DNA from: Methanohalophilus sp.
Lineage (GTDB): Archaea; Halobacteriota; Methanosarcinia; Methanosarcinales; Methanosarcinaceae
Direction: 5' to 3'
Assembly: GCF_030156785.1 (NCBI RefSeq)
Contig: NZ_JASGLW010000012.1
Location: 1 to 52,299 of the forward strand
DNA: 52,299 nucleotides
The notes below the pieces were generated by a model. It saw only the letters and a list, made by a program, of their open reading frames with translations, was not told the DNA's origin and searched no databases. Made by a program: the position numbers and the translations under genes. Positions 7,835 through 16,006 of the stretch are shown here, piece by piece; position 1 is the first letter of the stretch; each line of letters starts with the position of its first letter.

Positions 7835-9667
7835 ATGAGCAGGTTTTTTGAAGTGCACCAGAGAGACGGAGCCGGAAGAATAGGTACTCTGATGCTTAAA
7901 GATCGCATTATAACACCCACGGTTCTTGATGTACGCCAATTTGGAGATCTGGAAAACAGCTCCATAATCTATCCTGGGAATCTCTGGGGAATGTACAGAC
8001 TGAAAGATACCACTGCCCTGATGGAAGAGATTAGAGAAAAAGCAGGCAAAGACGTATTGATCATATACCCATCAAGAAACTATCCTCCCCAAATATCCGA
8101 AAAATGCGATCTTTCAAAACCAGCCAATGAGAAAATCGAAGGACCTCTGGGCATAGCTTTCAGCGAAGACGACTCTAAATTCCCAAAAGACCTCTATATA
8201 CTGGATGGTGCCGGAACTTTTGATAATAAATCCCGGAAATTGTTTGAGAGAATAGTTGAGATCAGGAAACAAATCCCACCGGATTCTGTTCTTTACGCTC
8301 CGAATATTGGAACCCCGGAAAATATTTCAATGCTCATATTCCTTGGGATTGACGCAGTAGACAACACGAAAGCACTGGTAGCGGCAGGGAGTAATATATA
8401 TTTCACATCCGCAGGGGCATTCCATCTGGACAGTCTCACGGAACTCCCATGTGCTTGTCCTGCATGCAAGGATCACAGCCCTGCAAGCCTGTTGGAACTT
8501 AGAGCCGAAGAGAGAAAAGCACTGCTGGAAATCCACAATAATGCAATTCTTGAATCAGAAATCTCCTTATGTAGGGAAATGATCAGGAAAGGAATCCTCA
8601 GAGAATATGTTGAGGGAAAATGTCGTATCCAGCCATGGCTTACTGCTTTACTCAGACACGCGGACTCCGAATATTATTACATTGAATCCAGAACTCCGAT
8701 ATCCCGAAGAGCAACACTTCTTGCCACGACTTCTGAAAGCCTGACACGCTGTGAAGTGGTGCGTTTTGCAAAACGTATTCAGCAGCGATACATACCTCCT
8801 GAGAAAGATATTCTCCTTTTGCTACCCTGCTCTGCAAAAAAGCCTTATTCAACATCCCTTTCTCATTCCAAATTCATTCGCGCAATGGGAAAGAATCGCA
8901 AGTATGTGCAGGAAATGATACTCACATCACCAATGGGAATTGTACCGCGTGAACTTGAGATTGTATACCCAGCCGCACATTATGATACTACTGTGACCGG
9001 ATACTGGGATGCTGAGGAACGTAAGTGGGTGGAAAGTTGTCTGGAGAATTTCCTGGAGAATCATAATTACAAGCACATAATTGCACATGTTGATGGTGAT
9101 TACAGGGAAATCTGCGAAGATGTTGCCAGAAAAACCGGAATTGAATTTGTTTACACTGCAGAAGATAGTTGTACAGATGCTACTTCACTTAAGAAGCTGG
9201 AAAACACGCTTAATGAGATTGAAACTGAAGGTTTAAGAAAAGGAGACTGGCGCAGGGATACATTAAGAGCAATTGCAGACTACCAATTTGGCTCAGGTGC
9301 CGGGAAACTGCTCGTACAGGAAAGTGATAAAATTAAAGCACCATACCCGAAACACCAGGTTTTTGCGGGCAAGATGCAAGTTACAACCCTTGTACCACAA
9401 TACGGGTCGCTTGCACTGGGTCTTGAAGGTGCAAAACGAATAATTGGAATGAAACGTTATATCGTACATATTGATGACTTTGTTCCTAAAGGCTCAATCC
9501 TTGCACCCGGTATTACTGATGCCGACCCCGACATCCGGCCACTGGACGAAGTTATAGTCGTCGGGAAAAAAGCAATTGGTGTCGGGCGCGCTTTCATGGG
9601 CGGGAAAGAGATGAAAGAATCCGTTCGCGGAGTTGCGGTGGACTTAAGACACGTCAAAAAACTGTGA
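7835..9667 (+). CDS. arcS: Archaeosine synthase ArcS (TgtA2)
   Basis: ArcS converts preQ0 at position 15 of archaeal tRNA toward archaeosine. The 610-residue protein has a TGT-like N-terminal domain including the zinc motif CACPAC near residue 207. It then shows the ArcS-defining PC-x3-KPY-x2-S-x2-H motif (PCSAKKPYSTSLSH) near residue 331, and a PUA domain at the C-terminus (about 530-610). That motif separates it from the true transglycosylase TgtA, which should be elsewhere in the genome. A TATA-like CTATATAG lies about 25 nt before the ATG, suggesting a short or absent leader. The GNAT gene begins 25 nt after the stop, so the two may form an operon. Confidence 0.88.
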   Translation: MSRFFEVHQRDGAGRIGTLMLKDRIITPTVLDVRQFGDLENSSIIYPGNLWGMYRLKDTTALMEEIREKAGKDVLIIYPSRNYPPQISEKCDLSKPANEKIEGPLGIAFSEDDSKFPKDLYILDGAGTFDNKSRKLFERIVEIRKQIPPDSVLYAPNIGTPENISMLIFLGIDAVDNTKALVAAGSNIYFTSAGAFHLDSLTELPCACPACKDHSPASLLELRAEERKALLEIHNNAILESEISLCREMIRKGILREYVEGKCRIQPWLTALLRHADSEYYYIESRTPISRRATLLATTSESLTRCEVVRFAKRIQQRYIPPEKDILLLLPCSAKKPYSTSLSHSKFIRAMGKNRKYVQEMILTSPMGIVPRELEIVYPAAHYDTTVTGYWDAEERKWVESCLENFLENHNYKHIIAHVDGDYREICEDVARKTGIEFVYTAEDSCTDATSLKKLENTLNEIETEGLRKGDWRRDTLRAIADYQFGSGAGKLLVQESDKIKAPYPKHQVFAGKMQVTTLVPQYGSLALGLEGAKRIIGMKRYIVHIDDFVPKGSILAPGITDADPDIRPLDEVIVVGKKAIGVGRAFMGGKEMKESVRGVAVDLRHVKKL

Positions 9668-9692
9668 ATATTAACCCGATTGGAGGATTCCA

Positions 9693-10175
9693 GTGCAAAT
9701 CCGGAATTTTATGGGATCTGATTTTGAGCAAATCATCCAGATTGAAATGGAAGCATTCACCGAGCATAATCCCTACATCTATATGAATTTTTACGAGCTG
9801 AATCCCGAAGGTTTTTTTGTAGCTGAAGAAAGTGGAACCATATACGGATTTGTAATGGGATATCGTAGTGATGAACTCGAAGGACGTATATTTTCCCTTG
9901 CTGTTCGCAGGGATCAGCGCGGAAAGGGAATCGGATCGCGTCTTTTACAAAGGATATTACAGGAATTCCAGCATCAGAATTTGCAATACGCATAGCTGGA
10001 AGTCAGAGAAAGCAACCTTGAAGCAATCGGGCTTTACAAAAAAATGGGATTTTTAGAATGCCGGTACGAAGTTGGATATTATTCTGATGGAGAAGATGCA
10101 GTCGTAATGAAAAAACGCCTGTTACCTACACATCTCCAAAAACCTGATGCCAGAATCATTGGTAATTTTTACTGA
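9693..10175 (+). CDS. GNAT N-acetyltransferase with in-frame UAG (probable pyrrolysine)
   Basis: Starting from GTG at 9693, with GGAGG six bases upstream, the frame encodes a RimI-like acetyltransferase. The acetyl-CoA-binding signature RRDQRGKGIGSRLL is at about residues 72-85. TAG at 9993-9995 (codon 101) interrupts it, and the same frame continues to TGA at 10173-10175 with the canonical GNAT ending LEVRESNLEAIGLYKKMGF. The total is 160 residues, a full-length GNAT domain. The UAG sits immediately before LEVRESN, a position that varies in the family, so a Pyl residue there would be tolerated. I read it as one gene with Pyl101; a nonsense mutation is the alternative. The target substrate is unknown. 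The gene ends flush against the convergent UPF0058 gene. Confidence 0.77.
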
Positions 10176-10451
10176 TCAGCTACATTTTTTGCCTGATTTA
10201 TTTGCAAGCTCCTGCATTCTCACAGAAGTACGCCATGAAGAAGATAACTCATCCTCTGCAATAATAGATGCAAGATGATTCCCGAGAACAAAAATCGCAT
10301 GTTTGTGTTCCGCTTTGCTTCGGTGAATATGAATTGGGCTAATGGCAAGTGAATTGTACTCTTCGAAGTCATGTTCTATACCCTGACTTTCGAGATACTT
10401 CTTAATCTGCGCCATTAAAGTATGCAGCTGTATCAGTTCGTCTTTGTGCAT
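10176..10451 (-). CDS. UPF0058 family protein
   Basis: A 91-residue, largely helical protein starting MHKDELIQLHTLMAQIKKYLE. It has clustered histidines (SPIHIHRSKAEHKHAIF) that could bind a metal. This matches the small UPF0058 family of euryarchaea, whose role is not known. I chose the ATG at 10451, since the frame extends upstream without family-like sequence. Two direct copies of TCGAATTAA lie upstream at 10494-10502 and 10511-10519. Confidence 0.75.
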   Translation of the reverse strand: MHKDELIQLHTLMAQIKKYLESQGIEHDFEEYNSLAISPIHIHRSKAEHKHAIFVLGNHLASIIAEDELSSSWRTSVRMQELANKSGKKCS

Positions 10452-10870
10452 GGTAATACATCCATACCATATCCCTACATTACTCGAATTAATACCGAGG
10501 ATGTGGCAAATCGAATTAAAAAACAAAACGATTATAGCCGAAGACTTAATACTGAATATCAAATGCCTAATACCAAATATACTTTTTGCTATTTATGACT
10601 TTTCAATAATTAGATATTATTTCGTACAATAATCAATAGTCGGAGTCACTGACAATTAAAACAAACCTATCGATTTTACAAAAAAACATTGTGGAAAATT
10701 AGCCAAATTGTATTAGCAAAATGTCATATTTTTAACATCAAAGTTTTAAGTTATAATTCCAGAGAATCGCCCCCCCTAAAGCACCACTATTGCAACGTAG
10801 CAGAAGAGGAGGTTTAACTCGATCTGAAAGCAGACGCAACAGGAATGCAAAGATAAATTAGAGCAGAGGA
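10452..10870. other. AT-rich intergenic region
   Basis: No gene is supported. It holds the promoter region of the UPF0058 gene, repeated TAATAC-AAT motifs near 10546-10580, a run of cytosines near 10770, and a strong GAGGAGG site near 10807 with no ATG, GTG or TTG at a usable distance (only CTG, followed by a stop after ten codons). Confidence 0.4.
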
Positions 10871-10899
10871 TCCAGTGTAAAGTCGTTCAGTTCACTGGA
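10871..10899 (-). terminator. Stem-loop at the end of the small membrane ORF
   Basis: TCCAGTG (10871-10877) pairs exactly with CACTGGA (10893-10899) across a 15-nt loop. It overlaps the stop codon of the 47-residue ORF on the minus strand. There is no clear U-tract, so it may be a terminator or an RNA-stability element. Confidence 0.35.
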
Positions 10900-11035
10900 A
10901 ATCCATATTGATATCGCAAAAGGAGTATTGCTTGGTCCTTGATTTTATGAGTTTAAGTAGCAGAAAGCCAATCAGGCATAGGATCCGCAATAAAATCGCC
11001 GGAAGCAGAATAAAAATAAGCAATAAAGGAAGCAT
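10892..11035 (-). CDS. Predicted 47-residue single-pass membrane peptide
   Basis: The minus strand carries a near-perfect ribosome binding site, GAGGTGAT, three bases before an ATG at 11035. A TATA-like AAATATTTA lies about 40 nt upstream. The ORF starts MLPLLLIFILLPAILLRILC and continues LIGFLLLKLIK before a polar tail ending KSRTKQYSFCDINMDFQ. That is one or one and a half hydrophobic helices with a positively charged C-terminal flank. I do not recognise a family. The initiation signals are stronger than those of several recognised genes here, which is why I call it despite its length. It is transcribed divergently from leuD. Confidence 0.55.
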   Translation of the reverse strand: MLPLLLIFILLPAILLRILCLIGFLLLKLIKSRTKQYSFCDINMDFQ

Positions 11036-11253
11036 TACATCACCTCTATGTACAATTTTCCGCCTCTTTTTATTTCTAAATATTTTTGTTGAAAATCACT
11101 TCGAACACACCTGAACAATCATAACAAGCACACAGAAAGAATTACATACCCCCTAACCTTCCATTCAACTTATGTAATATTAGAATATCTTATTGATCCA
11201 AACAATAGTAGCAACTACAATTTATAATTTATATGAATAATTTCGGTGATAAT

Positions 11254-11736
11254 ATGAAGGGCAAAGCATGGAAATTCGGCGATGACATCGATACTGATGC
11301 AGTCATCCCGGGCAGATACCTTGTAATGAACACACCCGAAGAACTAGCAGTTCATGCTTTTGAAGGAGTGCGTCCGGATTTTGCGAAAAACGTACATGAA
11401 AATGATATTATCGTAGCTGGAAACAATTTCGGATGCGGATCTTCACGAGAACATGCCCCTCTTGCAATCAAGGGATCAAAAGTAAGTTGTGTGATTGCCA
11501 AATCCTTTGCAAGGATTTTTTTCCGCAATGCCATTAACATCGGTGTCCCTCTGCTTGAATGCCCTGAGACTGATCGTATTGAGGAAGGAGACGAACTCGA
11601 TATAGACCTTGCGAGTGGGATTATTAAAAACCTTACTAGAAATGAACAGTACCAGGCAACTCCTTTGCCTGACTTTGTCCGTGAAATTGTTGATGCTGGC
11701 GGACTCATCAAATACACCCGCAAGATTATCGCCTAA
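11254..11736 (+). CDS. leuD: 3-isopropylmalate dehydratase small subunit
   Basis: The swivelling small subunit that, with LeuC, isomerises 2- to 3-isopropylmalate. The 160 residues include [17 protein letters not shown] near the N-terminus and the conserved [14 protein letters not shown] near residues 57-70. Start 11254 is chosen because GGTGAT lies five bases ahead; the ATG at 11233 has no such site. A TATA-like TTTATAATTTATAT is at about 11221-11234. The large subunit LeuC is not in the window. Homoaconitase-type subunits (HacB/AksE) share this fold; direct linkage to leuB and the presence of leuA favour leucine synthesis. Confidence 0.82.
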   Translation: MKGKAWKFGDDIDTDAVIPGRYLVMNTPEELAVHAFEGVRPDFAKNVHENDIIVAGNNFGCGSSREHAPLAIKGSKVSCVIAKSFARIFFRNAINIGVPLLECPETDRIEEGDELDIDLASGIIKNLTRNEQYQATPLPDFVREIVDAGGLIKYTRKIIA

Positions 11737-11755
11737 ACTTATAGGAGAATCTTAT

Positions 11756-12883
11756 ATGACACAATATAAAATTCCGGTCCTGCCAGGTGATGGTATTGGT
11801 CCGGAAATCATAGCAGAAGGTAGAAAAGTTATCGATGCAGCCGGAGAGAAATTTGGATTTGACGTTGAATGGATAGAGTACCCGCATGGAGCTGACCATT
11901 ATCTTGAGACAGGGGAACTGATCTCCGAAGATACACTTAAAGAACTTTCAAATTACAAGGCTATCTATCTAGGTTCAATTGGTGATGACAGAATCGCACC
12001 TGGAGTCCTTGAAAAAGGAATCCTGCTTGCTGCAAGGTTCTATTTCGACCAGTATATCAACCTGCGCCCAATTAAACTTCTCGAAGGTGTATGGTGCCCA
12101 CTTAAGGACAAGACTCCTGCAGATATCGACTTTGTTGTAGTCAGAGAAAATACAGAAGACTTCTACATTGGGATCGGTGGAAGGGCAAACAAAGGTATGA
12201 GTAAAGATGTCCTCGAAGTCAACAGGACACTCTATAATGCAAAATTTGGCCTTGATATCGAAACCGACAGCGAGGAAATAGCTTACCAGATAGGCATAAT
12301 CTCAAAGGAAGGCACACAGAGAGTTATCAACTACGCTTTTGAGCTTGCAGAAAATAGAAACAAGCATCTTTCATCCGTTGACAAGGCAAATGTTCTTTCT
12401 GATATCTACGGATTCTGGAGAGAGGAATTCAACAAAATTGCAGAAAAACACCCGGATGTCAAGACCGACTTCAACTTTGTTGACGCAATCACCATGTGGT
12501 TTGTGAAAAACCCCGAATGGTTCGATGTAGTTGTCACACCTAACATGTTCGGAGACATCATCACTGACCTTGGTGCAATGGTCCAGGGAGGTCTCGGACT
12601 TGCACCTGGTGGAAATATCAACCCTGATGGCACCAGTATGTTCGAGCCAATCCACGGTTCAGCACCAAAATATAAGGGTCAGAACAAGGTCAACCCAATC
12701 GCAACCATCTGGGCAGGCGCAATGCTTATCGAACAGCTAGGTGAGAAAGAGGCCGCAGACTCTATCATTGCAGCCATCGAGAAGAACATCCTCGAAGCAA
12801 GGGTCCGGACCTACGACATGGGTGGATCAAACACAACTTCCGATGTTGGTGATGACATCGCAAGGATACTGCTTGAACAGTAA
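11756..12883 (+). CDS. leuB: 3-isopropylmalate dehydrogenase
   Basis: NAD-dependent oxidative decarboxylation of 3-isopropylmalate. The 375-residue protein begins [13 protein letters not shown], has [15 protein letters not shown] near residues 126-140, and the metal/cofactor region [19 protein letters not shown]. It ends with the usual [20 protein letters not shown]. The start follows AGGAGA, 19 nt after leuD. Isocitrate and homoisocitrate dehydrogenases are close relatives, so the leu assignment rests on context as well as on sequence. Confidence 0.85.
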   Translation: MTQYKIPVLPGDGIGPEIIAEGRKVIDAAGEKFGFDVEWIEYPHGADHYLETGELISEDTLKELSNYKAIYLGSIGDDRIAPGVLEKGILLAARFYFDQYINLRPIKLLEGVWCPLKDKTPADIDFVVVRENTEDFYIGIGGRANKGMSKDVLEVNRTLYNAKFGLDIETDSEEIAYQIGIISKEGTQRVINYAFELAENRNKHLSSVDKANVLSDIYGFWREEFNKIAEKHPDVKTDFNFVDAITMWFVKNPEWFDVVVTPNMFGDIITDLGAMVQGGLGLAPGGNINPDGTSMFEPIHGSAPKYKGQNKVNPIATIWAGAMLIEQLGEKEAADSIIAAIEKNILEARVRTYDMGGSNTTSDVGDDIARILLEQ

Positions 12884-12901
12884 AACTCATCACTGCTTTC
12901 T

Positions 12902-12943
12902 GCCTCCACGACTTTTTGGGGGCGGAGAACTTTTCCTTTTTAA
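12902..12943 (+). terminator. Terminator after leuB
   Basis: GCCTCC (12902-12907) pairs with GGGGGC (12918-12923), with one G-U pair, and is followed by the T-rich stretch TTTTCCTTTTT at about 12931-12941. It lies 18 nt after the leuB stop. Confidence 0.6.
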
Positions 12944-13259
12944 GTGCATTATCCATTAATTTGTAAATATAAATCCGCTGTTTCTATAGCATATCCTCCC
13001 ACTAATACATAGAAATCCTCATATTATCGCATACGACGTCCTTTATTTCTTGACATTTGAATTAGTGGAAATTTGCATTCGTGGTCTGCTGCGGTAATAA
13101 CCTTTGCATACTTCATCGGAAGTATTATATAAGATCAATTTGCATGTCATGAGCAAGAGTGTATGGGAAGGATGTAGTAAAAGTATTATAGAACTTTGTA
13201 AATAGTACGTCCGAAAACAAGATCCTTTTGTGACCACCGTATGTTTATGGAGGGTGTAA
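12944..13259 (+). promoter_or_regulatory. Promoter and leader of the tetraether synthase gene
   Basis: A TATA-like TATTATATAAG at 13123-13133 would place transcription start near 13158. A small reading frame starts at ATG 13149 (MSKSVWEGCSKSIIELCK), meets TAG at 13203, and would run on to TAA at 13257-13259, directly against the GTG of the next gene. GGAGGGTG at about 13249-13256 is the ribosome binding site for that GTG. Confidence 0.45.
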
Positions 13260-14747
13260 GTGGAACGCACACAATCGATTTGTCCAGAATGCCTGAAAGT
13301 TGTTGATGCAGAAGTATTTGAAGAAAATGGCAGAATTATGATAGAAAAAACATGCCATGAACATGGAAGGTTCAGGGAAGTATACTGGTCTGACGCCGAA
13401 CTCTATCACAAATTCAAACGTTTTGGAAAAAAAGGAAACGGCATATCCAATCCTATGACAGATGTAAACTCAGGATGCCCAAATGACTGCGGCCTTTGCC
13501 CTAATCATATAACCACAACCCTTCTTGCAAATATAGATGTTACCAATCGTTGCAACCTGAACTGTCCAGTTTGTTTTGCAAATGCAAAGGTTAGAGGAAT
13601 GATTTATGAACCGACTTTTGAGCAGATAGTTGATATGCTCAAAATGTTGAGAGATGAAAAACCCACCCGCTGTTTTTCAGTGCAATTCTCGGGTGGAGAA
13701 CCCACGGTTCGCGATGATCTCCCTGAGATGATTAAAACAGCACAGGAGATGGGGTTTGTCCAGATCCAGATAGCTACCAATGGTGTCAGACTTGCAAAGG
13801 ATCTTAATTACGGCAAAACAATGAAAAATGCCGGGTTACATACCGTATACCTCTCATTTGACGGAGTTCACGAAGAAACCTACCAGACAATGCGTGGATT
13901 CAATGCATTTCCCATAAAACAACAAGCAATCAAAAACTGCAGAGCAGCCGGGCTTACAAGTGTGGTACTAGTACCCACTGTTGTCAGGGGTGTCAATGAC
14001 AATGAAATTGGGGATATAGTCCGCTTTGCATCGGACAAACTTGATGTAATCAAAGGTATCAATTTCCAGCCAGTATCATTTACAGGAAGAATTGATGAAG
14101 AAAGCCGAAACCAGAAACGTTTTACAATTCCAGATCTCATGAAGAATATGGAAGAGCAGACCGATGGCCAGATTCCGGTAGATGCCTGGTATCCGGTTCC
14201 GTTTGTTGTACCTGTATCCCGATTCCTGGAAAAAATACAGCGACGGTATCTTCCTGAATTTACCGTGCATTCACATTGTGGTGCAGCGACCTATGTATTC
14301 ATTGAAGATGGTAAGATCATTCCGATTACTAATTTCATAGATGTAGAAGGATTTATGGAAGTACTTGAGGATGCTACAAATGAACTAAACGGGAAAAGAT
14401 CCAAAGACATGCTAGTTCTTGCAAAGGTTTTGAAGCAGATACCAAGGTTGGTGGATTCTGAGAAGGGACCAAAAAATGTCAACATTACAAAATTACTGAT
14501 GAATGTTATCAAGGATGGCGGAAAGGAAGCCACCCGTCAGTTCCACAGGAACACTTTGTTTCTGGGATCCATGCACTTCCAGGATCCATATAATTTTGAT
14601 TGCCACAGAGTTGAACGTTGTGGAATACATTATGCAACTCCCGATGGCCGGATAATACCCTTTTGCACTTACAACACACTGCATAGGGATGCCGTTGAAT
14701 CAAAATTCCTGCGCCCCTATGAAGGAAAGCCCATGCGAGAAAACTGA
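13260..14747 (+). CDS. tes: Tetraether synthase-like radical SAM enzyme (Tes/MJ0619 family)
   Basis: Tes joins the phytanyl chain ends of archaeol lipids into membrane-spanning tetraether or macrocyclic lipids by radical chemistry. The 495-residue protein has the family layout: an N-terminal zinc-like region (CPECLKV...CHEHGRF), CPNDCGLCPNH near residue 75, the radical SAM CNLNCPVC near residues 95-102, SGGEPTVRDD, and a C-terminal cysteine region with CHRVERCGIH and IIPFCTYN. It starts with GTG after a good GGAGGGTG site and is monocistronic. Other radical SAM enzymes related to MoaA share parts of this, but the order and length fit Tes best. Whether it makes tetraethers or cyclic archaeol cannot be read from sequence. 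Confidence 0.8.
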   Translation: MERTQSICPECLKVVDAEVFEENGRIMIEKTCHEHGRFREVYWSDAELYHKFKRFGKKGNGISNPMTDVNSGCPNDCGLCPNHITTTLLANIDVTNRCNLNCPVCFANAKVRGMIYEPTFEQIVDMLKMLRDEKPTRCFSVQFSGGEPTVRDDLPEMIKTAQEMGFVQIQIATNGVRLAKDLNYGKTMKNAGLHTVYLSFDGVHEETYQTMRGFNAFPIKQQAIKNCRAAGLTSVVLVPTVVRGVNDNEIGDIVRFASDKLDVIKGINFQPVSFTGRIDEESRNQKRFTIPDLMKNMEEQTDGQIPVDAWYPVPFVVPVSRFLEKIQRRYLPEFTVHSHCGAATYVFIEDGKIIPITNFIDVEGFMEVLEDATNELNGKRSKDMLVLAKVLKQIPRLVDSEKGPKNVNITKLLMNVIKDGGKEATRQFHRNTLFLGSMHFQDPYNFDCHRVERCGIHYATPDGRIIPFCTYNTLHRDAVESKFLRPYEGKPMREN

Positions 14748-14827
14748 GTAGTTATTAACTCAATGGACGGTAAGCTGAAATCCCTGTCATGACCGGATTT
14801 TAATATTCAAAGCAGCAGAAATAAATC

Positions 14828-14953
14828 ATGGATTTCGTACTCGAATATGGAGTCGTGCTGGAGAGTCAGCACGGAAAAGCCCGTTTTGTCCACAAGGATG
14901 TAGAAGATCTGCATGAACACAAACAGCTGGCATGTATAAGTTCACATCTTTAA
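14828..14953 (+). CDS. Possible 41-residue ORF of unknown role
   Basis: ATG at 14828 to TAA at 14951 gives a polar, His-rich small peptide beginning MDFVLEYGVVLESQHGKARF. No ribosome binding site is present, but TTTTAATATT at 14799-14808 lies about 20-25 nt upstream, which would suit a leaderless transcript. It abuts the end of nrpR on the other strand. I recognise no family and it may be spurious. Confidence 0.25.
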   Translation: MDFVLEYGVVLESQHGKARFVHKDVEDLHEHKQLACISSHL

Positions 14954-14954
14954 A

Positions 14955-15920
14955 TTAAGGTAAAAACATATCTTCATATTTCATTATTGTTGAAACCGGA
15001 TCGGTATTCACCGGTATACCGGATTCAGCTACCGCAGCTATTGAATTAACCCCTACTGAAACCACAACTCCCACCATACCTGCATCAACCGGAGCACCAA
15101 AAATACTCCCGTTTTCCCCGCCGATTTTAAACATCCCGCTGAGTTCAGATTTTGTGAGAGATTCTAACACGCACTGAGCTTTATCCACTGAAGAAACCGA
15201 AATTGTTCGCATGTTTGCAAGAATCCGCCCAGACCCATTCTCAAGCACATTCAATACCGAAGTGGGCTGTCTGATCAAGAAAATCTTAATCGGATCAATG
15301 GATGTACCTGAATAGGATATCAAATCCAAGAATCTATCAAACTTCCATTCATTAAGCTCTATGACCCCTCCAAAAGCGGGTTTTACCGGAATCCGGTTTC
15401 TTAACAAAATCCCGTCAAAGGTGATACTGCAAAGAGTACCCACCCCAATTTTCCCGGCAGGAACATTCACTGTATGATTATCTTCATCAAAAATAGCAAT
15501 TTTCGGGCTGATTGAAACTTTTGATGACTTTTCGATGATTTCAATGGCATCCTCAAAATAATCCTTGTCAATATAGGAAACATTAACAATTACATTCCCT
15601 TTCCCGGTTTTAGGACTGAAATCAACCTTATAAATAAGGTCTTCGATATGGGTAATTACAAAATCAAGCCTGTCCCCGATGAGAGCTTCTTCCAGTTCCT
15701 CGGCTCCCCGGGGCGTGATTGTCCTCCCATTGTAGCCGTGTTTATACGTAAAACCGCGTTCATCAAGTATCCTCAGATGATACCTGACAGCCCTCTCTCC
15801 CAGCTTGTAGCCCCTGTTGTGAAGCTCATCAGCAATGGCACGAGCCCCAATTGGTCTATCACTTTCATTAATTATGCGCATGATTTCAATCAATTTGCGT
15901 TCAATCTGGGGATCTGTCAT
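14955..15920 (-). CDS. nrpR: NrpR-type nitrogen regulator (winged helix plus NrpR domain)
   Basis: NrpR represses nitrogen-assimilation genes in methanogens and is released by 2-oxoglutarate. The 321-residue protein has a winged-helix domain (about residues 1-70: RPIGARAIADELHNRGYKL, then ERAVRYHLRILDERGFTYK) followed by one NrpR regulatory domain (DUF128) ending near the C-terminal GVNSIAAVAESGIPV. Methanosarcinaceae often split NrpR into a DNA-binding protein with one regulatory domain and a second protein with the regulatory domain only; this fits the DNA-binding partner. I use ATG 15920, which has GGTGAT upstream, rather than the TTG six codons earlier. Upstream palindromes are listed separately. 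Confidence 0.83.
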   Translation of the reverse strand: MTDPQIERKLIEIMRIINESDRPIGARAIADELHNRGYKLGERAVRYHLRILDERGFTYKHGYNGRTITPRGAEELEEALIGDRLDFVITHIEDLIYKVDFSPKTGKGNVIVNVSYIDKDYFEDAIEIIEKSSKVSISPKIAIFDEDNHTVNVPAGKIGVGTLCSITFDGILLRNRIPVKPAFGGVIELNEWKFDRFLDLISYSGTSIDPIKIFLIRQPTSVLNVLENGSGRILANMRTISVSSVDKAQCVLESLTKSELSGMFKIGGENGSIFGAPVDAGMVGVVVSVGVNSIAAVAESGIPVNTDPVSTIMKYEDMFLP

Positions 15921-15964
15921 AGATAATATCACCGGCAAAATTATTCCGTGTACTAACCTATTGC

Positions 15965-16006
15965 CGGTTAACCGCTTAAAAAGTTATTGGAATATCAAAT
16001 ATTTCC
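15965..16006 (-). promoter_or_regulatory. Palindromes and TATA box upstream of nrpR
   Basis: Reading the minus strand, CTTTTTAAG (15975-15983) is a TATA-like element. A perfect 10-bp palindrome CGGTTAACCG (15965-15974) lies directly downstream of it, and a bulged inverted repeat GGA-ATAT...ATAT-TTCC (15989-16006) lies upstream, overlapping the end of the kinase gene. Neither matches the published GGAA-N6-TTCC spacing of the NrpR operator, so the binding protein is unknown. Confidence 0.4.

Noticed and set aside
7835-9667. Archaeal tRNA-guanine transglycosylase TgtA
   Set aside because: The PC-x3-KPY-x2-S-x2-H motif marks ArcS rather than the true transglycosylase.
10908-11114. 68-codon plus-strand ORF opposite the small membrane peptide
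   Set aside because: It has no good ribosome site, and its sequence is the antisense of a hydrophobic ORF that has a perfect site on the other strand.
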